From an uncultured Lachnospiraceae bacterium (GTDB taxonomy: Bacteria > Bacillota > Clostridia > Lachnospirales > Lachnospiraceae), in contig CAMPAX010000015.1 of assembly GCA_946633495.1 (NCBI GenBank), forward strand, positions 1-20,654: 20,654 bases of DNA, given 5' to 3'. The position numbers and the translations under genes are program-made. The notes under the pieces were generated by a model. That model was not told the DNA's origin, searched no databases, and worked only from the letters and a program-made list of their open reading frames with translations. Shown piece after piece: positions 14,679 to 20,654 of the stretch (its first letter is position 1; every line of letters begins with the position of its first letter).

Positions 14679-15812
14679 ATGAGCGACGAAAAAAAGCGCC
14701 CGGAAGATCAGGACAGTACTGTTTCGCCGGCAGAATCAGAGAAAGAAGAGAAAACTCCGAAATCCGGACCGAAAAAGACCTGGTGGGGAAGTATGCCCAA
14801 ATGGGGACGTGCACTCATCATTATCGGGCTCAGCCTTTTGGTCCTTGTACTGGTATTCTGGATCACCATCACGATCTATCTCTCCCGGGTGAAAAGAATC
14901 GAGAAGAGAGATCCCATCGCCAGAGAACAGGAGGAGTTTGAAACCTCCTCGGACGAGCAGACGGCGGTGGATACCATTGATCCGGACGAGGTAGACTGGA
15001 ACAATCTCTATGAAAGTGTGAAGCAGGATAAGTCGATCAAGAACATCCTGCTCATCGGTCAGGACCGCCGTCCGGAGGATACCGGCTTTGCAAGATCCGA
15101 CAGTATCATTCTCTGCAGCATCAATAAGAATACAAATAATATCACACTTGTATCCTTCATGCGGGATATGTATGTTCCCATCGAGGGCTTCAGTGACAAC
15201 CGGATCAATGCTTCCTACAATTACGGAGGCGCGGAGCTGCTTCGGAAAACTGTGGAGAAGGATTTCGGTATCAAGATCGACAATGCCATAGAGGTGGATT
15301 TTGAAGGCTTTATCCAGGCGATGTCCGCTGTAGGCAATCTGGAGATCGACCTGACACAGGCGGAAGCTGACTATCTGAATCAGACCGGGGCGATCATGAA
15401 CCGGGAGGCCGGACTGTCCGACGGAGAGTGGAATCTTCACGCAGGTATTAACAGTCTTTCTCCGGATCAGGCGCTGGCATATGCCAGGACCCGTCACGTC
15501 GGCCGCTCCGACTGGGACAGGACTGACCGGCAGAGAAGAGTGCTGACGGTGGCATTTGAAAAGATGTCAAAGCTCGGGATTTCGGAACAGGTAGATGTGA
15601 TCAACAATATCCTTCCCTACATAGCAACGGATATGACGGATATGGAGATCCTTGGTTATGCATATTATGTAGCGACCGAGGGAATCCACATCGGCGGCTC
15701 CCTTCGTCTTCCGGCGGATGGCTTGTATCGAAATGAGACCATCAATAAAATGTCAGTTCTGGTTCCGGATCTGAAGCAGAACTCGGATCTTCTGAAGCAG
15801 ACGCTGTATTGA
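14679..15812 (+). CDS. LytR-CpsA-Psr (LCP) family cell-wall polymer ligase
   Basis: The 377-residue protein has a charged cytoplasmic N-terminus (1-43), one membrane helix (about 44-68), an acidic stalk, and an extracellular LCP domain. The domain starts at NILLIGQDRRPED and includes ARSDSIILCSINKN, VSFMRDMYVPI, RINASYNYGG, and ALAYARTRHVGRSDWDRTDRQRRVL, which carry the conserved Arg and Asp residues that bind the polyprenyl pyrophosphate head group and metal. Family members transfer teichoic acids, capsule or other glycopolymers from lipid carriers to peptidoglycan. GGGAG stands seven bases before the ATG. The gene has its own promoter and a strong leader hairpin. It follows a surface protein with wall-binding repeats, which fits an envelope role; the actual polymer is unknown. 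Confidence 0.95.
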   Translation: MSDEKKRPEDQDSTVSPAESEKEEKTPKSGPKKTWWGSMPKWGRALIIIGLSLLVLVLVFWITITIYLSRVKRIEKRDPIAREQEEFETSSDEQTAVDTIDPDEVDWNNLYESVKQDKSIKNILLIGQDRRPEDTGFARSDSIILCSINKNTNNITLVSFMRDMYVPIEGFSDNRINASYNYGGAELLRKTVEKDFGIKIDNAIEVDFEGFIQAMSAVGNLEIDLTQAEADYLNQTGAIMNREAGLSDGEWNLHAGINSLSPDQALAYARTRHVGRSDWDRTDRQRRVLTVAFEKMSKLGISEQVDVINNILPYIATDMTDMEILGYAYYVATEGIHIGGSLRLPADGLYRNETINKMSVLVPDLKQNSDLLKQTLY

Positions 15813-15865
15813 TCCCGAAAGTATCCGAAACGAAAACGCAAAGTATGAATCAAGAATAGATTAAC

Positions 15866-17635
15866 ATGAAACTTGTTGCCCGTTATATCAAACACTATAA
15901 GGTTCAGGCAGTGATGGCACCGCTGTTCAAGATGCTCGAAGCGATCTTTGAACTGCTGGTGCCTCTTGTCGTTGCAAAAATGATCGACGACGGCATCGGT
16001 CAGGGAGACCGGGGAACCGTCTTCGCCATGGGAGGAGTCCTGCTTGTGCTGGCATTGGTGGGTTTCGGCTGTTCCGTGACCGCACAGTATTTTTCTGCCG
16101 TGGCGGCGGCGGGAGTCGGAAGAGAGCTTCGTTATGACCTCTTCCGGCATATCAGCACCCTTTCCTACAGCGAGCTTGATCAGTTGGGAACCTCCACCCT
16201 TGTGACACGAATGACCAGCGACACGAATCAGGTACAGACGGGCGTAAATATGGTGCTTCGGTTGTTCCTTCGCTCCCCCTTTATCGTCTTCGGCGCGGTG
16301 ATCATGGCATTTACGGTGGATACGAAGATCGCCCTGATCTTTCTCATCGTCCTTCCGGTACTGATGGCAGTGGTTTTTTCCATCACATTTGTTTCTATCC
16401 CGTTATATAAAAGGGTGCAGGACCGGCTGGACCGGGTGACTCTGCTTACCAGGGAGAATCTGATCGGCGTCCGGGTGATCCGTGCATTTAATCGCGAAGA
16501 ACAGGAAATGCAGGAATATGAGGAGACCGGAGAGCGGCTGAAGAAATCGCAGCTTTTCGTCGGCCGCGTTACGGCATTTATGAACCCGGTGACCTATGTC
16601 ATCGTGAATCTCGGAATCGCGGCGCTGATCCATTTCGGTGCGATCCGTGTGGACGCCGGGGATCTTACCCAGGGACAGGTGGTGGCTCTGGTGAACTATA
16701 TGTCCCAGATCCTGGTGGAACTGATCAAGCTGGCGAATCTGATCATCACCATGACAAAATCCATCGCGGCTTCCAGACGTGTGTCGGAGGTTCTGGCGGT
16801 GAAGAATACCGTGGAGTTTCCGGAAGAAAGTGATAAAGAGGCTCCGGCCCATGAGACAGCCGGCAAGGCAGTCCCCCGGGTGGTTTTCCGCGATGTGAGT
16901 CTTAAGTATCATGGATCCCTGGAAAATGCGGTAGGGTATGTGAGCTTTACGGCCATGCCGGGGGAGACCATCGGCGTGATCGGCGGAACCGGATCAGGAA
17001 AAAGTACCCTGGTCAATCTGATCCCGCGGTTCTATGACGCCACGGAGGGCACGATAGAAATTGACGGTGTGGATATCCGGAATTATCCAAAGAAGGAACT
17101 TCGGGACAGGATCGGCATGGTTCCCCAGAAAGCGGTTCTTTTTTCCGGGACCATAGCGGATAATCTTCGCTGGGGAAGTCCGGACGCAGATGAGGAGGAG
17201 CTATGGCAGGCGCTTCGGACCGCGCAGGCGGATACATTTGTAAAAGAAAAAAAAGATGGATTGGACTTTTTGCTGAATCAGGCGGGCAGGAATCTCTCCG
17301 GCGGACAGAGACAGAGACTTACCATCGCGCGTGCGCTGGTGCGTCATCCGAAGATCCTGATTTTGGACGACAGTGCTTCGGCGCTGGATTTTGCAACGGA
17401 TGCGGCGCTTCGAAGGGCACTCCGCAGGGAAGCAGAGACGAGTACAAACGGCATGACAATCTTCCTGGTATCCCAGCGTGTATCCACGGTACGTGCTGCA
17501 GACCGGATACTGGTCCTTGAAGACGGAGAGGTGACCGGAATCGGAACCCACGAGGAACTGCTCAGGACCTGTGAAACATATCAGGAGATCTGCCGTTCGC
17601 AGCTTCGGGCGGATGAGCTTACGAAGAACGCATGA
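15866..17635 (+). CDS. ABC exporter half-transporter with degenerate ATPase site (subunit 1 of a heterodimer)
   Basis: The 589-residue protein fuses an exporter-type six-helix membrane domain (about 10-300) to a nucleotide-binding domain. Walker A is GGTGSGKST (373-381), the Q-loop is MVPQKAVLFSG, and the signature is a normal LSGGQ (477-481). The catalytic Glu after Walker B is replaced by Asp502 (ILILDDSASALD), and the switch His is Gln537 (LVSQRVST). This pattern is known from the non-catalytic half of heterodimeric exporters such as BmrCD and TM287/288. The partner is encoded next. Likely substrates are drugs, lipids or peptides, not determinable here. The ribosome site is weak. One structured repeat follows the stop codon within nine bases. 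Confidence 0.95.
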   Translation: MKLVARYIKHYKVQAVMAPLFKMLEAIFELLVPLVVAKMIDDGIGQGDRGTVFAMGGVLLVLALVGFGCSVTAQYFSAVAAAGVGRELRYDLFRHISTLSYSELDQLGTSTLVTRMTSDTNQVQTGVNMVLRLFLRSPFIVFGAVIMAFTVDTKIALIFLIVLPVLMAVVFSITFVSIPLYKRVQDRLDRVTLLTRENLIGVRVIRAFNREEQEMQEYEETGERLKKSQLFVGRVTAFMNPVTYVIVNLGIAALIHFGAIRVDAGDLTQGQVVALVNYMSQILVELIKLANLIITMTKSIAASRRVSEVLAVKNTVEFPEESDKEAPAHETAGKAVPRVVFRDVSLKYHGSLENAVGYVSFTAMPGETIGVIGGTGSGKSTLVNLIPRFYDATEGTIEIDGVDIRNYPKKELRDRIGMVPQKAVLFSGTIADNLRWGSPDADEEELWQALRTAQADTFVKEKKDGLDFLLNQAGRNLSGGQRQRLTIARALVRHPKILILDDSASALDFATDAALRRALRREAETSTNGMTIFLVSQRVSTVRAADRILVLEDGEVTGIGTHEELLRTCETYQEICRSQLRADELTKNA

Positions 17636-17643
17636 TAACGTAC

Positions 17644-17670
17644 GTCATTCTGAGCGAAGCGAAGAATCTT
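17644..17670 (+). repeat. Intergenic structured repeat, copy 2
   Basis: GTCATTCTGAGCGAAGCGAA is followed by GAATCTT. ATTCT (17647-17651) pairs with AGAAT (17663-17667) across the same tandem GA/GA loop and GC-GAA-GC cap as copy 1. Relative to copy 1, a C-G pair has become T-A on both sides of the stem. Similarity to the other copies continues weakly for about 15 bases (TTACAGGCTTTGCGG). It sits between the two ABC genes. Confidence 0.85.
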
Positions 17671-17681
17671 ACAGGCTTTGC

Positions 17682-17705
17682 GGGGGCAAAATACCTTTTG
17701 ACCCC
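17682..17705 (+). other. Hairpin following repeat copy 2
   Basis: GGGG-CAAAA (17683-17691) pairs with TTTTG-CCCC (17696-17705, one bulged A) around TACC. It is a stable 9-bp stem without a following T-run, located between the two ABC subunit genes. Confidence 0.45.
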
Positions 17706-17758
17706 AGCATCAAAATATGTAATGATGTGGAATGCTCCACAGTCTTAGAGAGATGCAT

Positions 17759-19543
17759 ATGAGAAAAAAACCAAATGCACAACCGAATACACAAAAATGG
17801 AACCGCAGGGATACCATGCGTAAGATCCTTCGGTTCCTGAAACCGTACCTCCCGTTCCTTATTCTGTCACTGATCCTTGGGGCTGCAACAGTGATCCTGC
17901 AGCTTTATTCTCCGATTCTGGCAGGGCAGGCCATCGATCATATCATAGGCCCGGGAAATGTGGAATTACAGCTTTTGGTGAAGATCATCACCATTTTCCT
18001 TGTGCTGACGGGATGTGCCTTCCTTACACAGTGGGTACAGAGTGTAATCAATAACCGGATCGTATACCATGTGGTACAGGATATCCGCACCAGGGCCTTT
18101 CGGCATATGCAGAAGCTTCCGCTGGATTATATAGACAAACAATCTGCGGGAGATGTGGTGTCCAGACTGATCGGAGATATCGATCAGTTCTCCGACGGCC
18201 TGCTTCTTGGATTTTCCCAGCTTTTTTCAGGACTGACGACCATTATCCTGACGCTGGTTTTCATGTTCACGCTGAACGTATGGATCGCTCTTTTAGTTGT
18301 GGTACTGACACCGGCATCCCTTTTCCTGGCGTCCTTCATAGCAAAAAGGACATTTCATCTCTTCCGGAAGCAGTCGGAGCAGCGTGGAGCACTCACCGGA
18401 CTTGTGGAGGAGATGGTGGGAAATGAGAAGGTGGTTCAGGCCTTCGGTTACGAAGATACCGCGCTGGAGCGGTTTGAGGTGATCAATGACAGTCTTGCGG
18501 AAGCTTCGAAAAAGGCTACCTTTTACTCATCTCTCACAAATCCGGGTACGAGATTTGTAAATAATCTGATCTACGCGGGTGTGGGGATTTTGGGGGCTTC
18601 CTTTGCTATAGCAGGCCGCCTTTCCGTCGGAGATCTCACGGTATTCCTCAGTTATGCAAATCAGTACACAAAGCCCTTTAATGAGATTTCGGGAGTCATC
18701 ACGGAGCTGCAGAACTCCATGGCATGTGCGGAACGGGTCTTTGAGCTTTTGGAGGAAGATCCGGAGGTTACCGAACCTGCGGATGCACGGGTTCTAACAA
18801 ACGCGGCGGGAGAGGTGGAACTGACAGGGGTGCATTTCTCCTACGATAAGAGCCGTACCCTCCTTACCGATCTGAATCTCCATGTGGAACCCGGAAAGAG
18901 AGTGGCCATTGTCGGCCCCACGGGCTGCGGCAAATCCACCCTGATCAACCTTCTTATGCGGTTCTATGATGTGGATCAGGGGAGCATAACCGTGGAAGGA
19001 ACGGATATCCGCAAGATCACAAGGAAAAGCCTCAGGTCCAATTACGGCATGGTCTTGCAGGAGACCTGGCTGAAGAAAGCGTCTGTCCGGGACAATATCG
19101 CTTACGGGAAACCGGATGCCACGGAGGAGGAGATCCGGGAAGCTGCGAAGACAACCCATGCGGACCGATTTATCCGCCGGCTGCCGGATGGGTATGATAC
19201 GATCCTCGGTGAGGATGGAGGGAATCTTTCCCAGGGACAGAAACAGCTCCTTTGCATCACCCGTGTCATGCTGCGGCTGCCTCCCATGCTGATCCTGGAT
19301 GAAGCAACCAGCTCCATTGATACCAGAACCGAGCACAGGATCCAAAGGTCCTTCGCGAAAATGATGGAAGGCAGGACCAGCTTCATCGTGGCACATCGCC
19401 TGTCAACCATTCAGGAAGCGGATGTGATCCTGGTCATGAAGGACGGGAATATCATCGAGCAGGGAGATCATGAATCCTTGCTGAGACAGGGAGGATTCTA
19501 CAGCGAGCTTTATAACAGCCAGTTTGAAGCCGCGGAGGCGTAA
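17759..19543 (+). CDS. ABC exporter half-transporter with catalytic ATPase residues (subunit 2 of a heterodimer)
   Basis: I chose the ATG at 17759, six bases after AGAGAG; ATG 17753 is two codons upstream. The 594-residue protein has an exporter membrane domain (helices between about 28 and 320) and a nucleotide-binding domain with Walker A GPTGCGKST (386-394), Walker B LILDEATSSID with catalytic Glu515, and the switch His546 (FIVAHRLST). The signature motif is LSQGQ (490-494) instead of LSGGQ. Together with Asp502/Gln537 of the neighbouring subunit this yields one consensus and one degenerate composite ATP site, as in BmrCD, LmrCD and TM287/288. The pair should form a single exporter in the cytoplasmic membrane. 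Substrate unknown; multidrug export is the usual annotation. Confidence 0.95.
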   Translation: MRKKPNAQPNTQKWNRRDTMRKILRFLKPYLPFLILSLILGAATVILQLYSPILAGQAIDHIIGPGNVELQLLVKIITIFLVLTGCAFLTQWVQSVINNRIVYHVVQDIRTRAFRHMQKLPLDYIDKQSAGDVVSRLIGDIDQFSDGLLLGFSQLFSGLTTIILTLVFMFTLNVWIALLVVVLTPASLFLASFIAKRTFHLFRKQSEQRGALTGLVEEMVGNEKVVQAFGYEDTALERFEVINDSLAEASKKATFYSSLTNPGTRFVNNLIYAGVGILGASFAIAGRLSVGDLTVFLSYANQYTKPFNEISGVITELQNSMACAERVFELLEEDPEVTEPADARVLTNAAGEVELTGVHFSYDKSRTLLTDLNLHVEPGKRVAIVGPTGCGKSTLINLLMRFYDVDQGSITVEGTDIRKITRKSLRSNYGMVLQETWLKKASVRDNIAYGKPDATEEEIREAAKTTHADRFIRRLPDGYDTILGEDGGNLSQGQKQLLCITRVMLRLPPMLILDEATSSIDTRTEHRIQRSFAKMMEGRTSFIVAHRLSTIQEADVILVMKDGNIIEQGDHESLLRQGGFYSELYNSQFEAAEA

Positions 19544-19587
19544 AGTTTTAACCCGAGGATTTTGGTCCGGTACCGCGTAAAGTATGT

Positions 19588-19676
19588 AAGATCCTTCGGG
19601 CTCTTGCGCTTCCGATTGGTCGTACTCGTTGCACGAAATGCGTGCCACCGGCACGCGTGCATCCCTCAGGATGACA
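19588..19676 (-). repeat. Intergenic structured repeat, copy 3: inverted, with a large apical insert
   Basis: On the minus strand it begins TGTCATCCTGAG (19676-19665) and ends CGAAGGATCTT. The 5-bp stem (19591-19595 with 19668-19672) and the tandem GA/GA loop are kept, then a GGG/CCC pair (19598-19600 with 19663-19665). In place of the short GAA-capped stem there is a long apical region containing a perfect hairpin GCGTGCC-ACC-GGCACGC (19640-19656). It starts 45 bases after the second ABC gene. Confidence 0.75.
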
Positions 19677-19691
19677 CGTTGATATCCTGAT

Positions 19692-19720
19692 TTGAACGTA
19701 ATGTGGGAAGTTTTTGTAAA
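19692..19720 (+). promoter_or_regulatory. Possible promoter for tex
   Basis: TTGAAC (19692-19697), 17 bases, then TGTAAA (19715-19720): both are partial matches to consensus. The position, just downstream of the inverted repeat element and about 30 bases before the start codon, is suitable. Confidence 0.3.
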
Positions 19721-19750
19721 TAAGTAAGTAATACAATGTGGAGGAAAAAC

Positions 19751-20654
19751 ATGAACATTAACAAATTGATCGCCGGAGAACTGGGGGTCCGGGAAGCACA
19801 GGTTGAAGCAGCCGTGAAACTGATCGATGAAGGATGTACGATCCCTTTCATCGCCAGATACCGGAAAGAGGTTACAGGATCGCTGAACGATGAACAGCTT
19901 CGTACCCTGGGAGAACGTCTGACCTACCTTCGGAACTTAGAGGAACGGAAGGAAGCCGTGATCGCATCCATTCAGGAGCAGGGGAAACTTACGGAGGAAC
20001 TGGAAAAAGCCATCCGTGATGCCCAGACACTGGTTGCAGTGGAGGACCTGTACCGTCCGTATAAGCAGAAAAGAAAGACACGTGCAAGTGTGGCGAAGGA
20101 AAAGGGTCTGGAGCCTCTTTCGAACATCATTCTTCTGGAACAGCCCGGTACCGATGTGGAAAAAGAAGCAAAGAAGTATATCTCCGAAGAGAAGGGAGTT
20201 GCTTCCGAGAAAGAAGCGATCCAGGGAGCGTTGGATATCATCGCCGAGGGAATCTCCGATGAAGCGGAATACCGTACATGGATCCGGGAGCATACCATGA
20301 AGAAGGGTGTGATCAAGTCTCTGGCAAAGGATCCCGAGCAGGAATCCCCCTATGAAACCTATTATGATTTCCAGGAGCCTCTAAGTAAGATCACGGGTTA
20401 TCGGGTGCTTGCTCTGAACCGGGGGGAAAATGAGAAGGTTCTCGGAGTATCCATCGAAGCACCGGAAGAGGAGATCATCGCCTATCTTGAAAGAAAAAGC
20501 ATCAGGGATCCCAAAGCGCCTACTGCACCGTATCTGAAGGAAGCGGTCGCGGATGCGTATGACCGGCTGATCGCTCCGGCCATCGAACGTGAGATCCGCT
20601 CCATGCTGACGGAATCCGCGGAAGACGGTGCCATCACGGTCTTCGGAAAGAATC
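19751..20654 (+). CDS. tex: RNA-binding transcriptional accessory protein Tex, 3' truncated by window edge
   Basis: GGAGG six bases before the ATG fixes the start. The 301 visible residues match the N-terminal part of Tex, a conserved S1-domain protein of about 710-780 residues. Family signatures include the opening INKLIAGELGVREAQVEAAV, the stretch EGCTIPFIARYRKEVTGSLND, LYRPYKQKRKTRASVAKEKG, and YDFQEPLSKITGYRVLALNRGE; the visible segment ends in TVFGKN. The YqgF-like, HhH and S1 RNA-binding domains should follow outside the window. Tex associates with RNA polymerase and nucleic acids and affects expression of particular genes. The frame is intact to the last base, with no sign of damage. 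Confidence 0.96.
   Translation, partial: MNINKLIAGELGVREAQVEAAVKLIDEGCTIPFIARYRKEVTGSLNDEQLRTLGERLTYLRNLEERKEAVIASIQEQGKLTEELEKAIRDAQTLVAVEDLYRPYKQKRKTRASVAKEKGLEPLSNIILLEQPGTDVEKEAKKYISEEKGVASEKEAIQGALDIIAEGISDEAEYRTWIREHTMKKGVIKSLAKDPEQESPYETYYDFQEPLSKITGYRVLALNRGENEKVLGVSIEAPEEEIIAYLERKSIRDPKAPTAPYLKEAVADAYDRLIAPAIEREIRSMLTESAEDGAITVFGKN

Noticed and set aside
13360..14814. Long open frame on the minus strand (484 codons) opposite the surface-protein gene
   Set aside because: Its translation has no recognisable domain and is rich in Ile, Arg and Pro as expected from the reverse of the + strand gene; the + frame has a signal peptide, Ig-like modules and wall-binding repeats.
1..20654. Frequent GATC and GGATCC sites across the window
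   Set aside because: They follow from common codon pairs (GAT, ATC, TCC, GGA) in this genome and show no clustering that suggests a replication origin or methylation control region.

Overview
This 20.7 kb window appears to be chromosomal DNA from a Gram-positive member of the Clostridia, most likely Lachnospiraceae. That placement is inferred from strong GGAGG-type ribosome sites, a roughly balanced base composition, TTGACA/TATAAT promoters, a lipobox protein, LytR-CpsA-Psr and choline-binding-type wall proteins, and a SEC-C protein of a kind I associate with that family. All 16 genes I accept lie on the + strand. There is no tRNA, rRNA, CRISPR array, transposase or phage gene, and no gene-free stretch exceeds about 210 bases.

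Layout. (1) 1-4255: a dlt-like envelope cassette in the order adenylation enzyme (5' truncated), carrier protein, MBOAT acyltransferase and a membrane-anchored SGNH protein with Cys at the usual Ser nucleophile position. (2) 4382-4975: a lipoprotein. (3) 5045-7515: a near-consensus promoter, then a TetR regulator, a stand-alone receiver overlapping it by ATGA, and the replication-repair ATPase RarA 11 bases further on. (4) 7564-8560: a small two-helix membrane protein and a SEC-C zinc protein whose promoter sits inside a 9-bp inverted repeat. (5) 8694-10906: a compact UvrD-type helicase, preceded by an attenuator-like hairpin, and an AroQ chorismate mutase. (6) 10984-15812: a large secreted CAP / Ig-like / cell-wall-binding-repeat protein and an LCP ligase with its own promoter and a strong leader hairpin. 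(7) 15866-19543: two halves of an asymmetric heterodimeric ABC exporter. (8) 19751-end: the N-terminal part of Tex.

How the genes fit together. Several genes concern the cell envelope: carrier-dependent acyl transfer to an extracellular polymer, LCP attachment of polymers to peptidoglycan, and a surface protein with wall-binding repeats. Housekeeping genes (rarA, helicase, chorismate mutase, tex) are interspersed, so this is not one system.

The most unusual non-coding signal is a repeat present three times just downstream of genes (4281, 17644 and, inverted, 19588). It keeps a 5-bp stem and a tandem GA/GA internal loop. One C-G to T-A change occurs on both sides of the stem, and one copy has a much larger apical insert. 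Other structured spots are the inverted repeats around the SEC-C promoter, across the stop codon of the small membrane gene, and in the leaders of the helicase, LCP and TetR genes.
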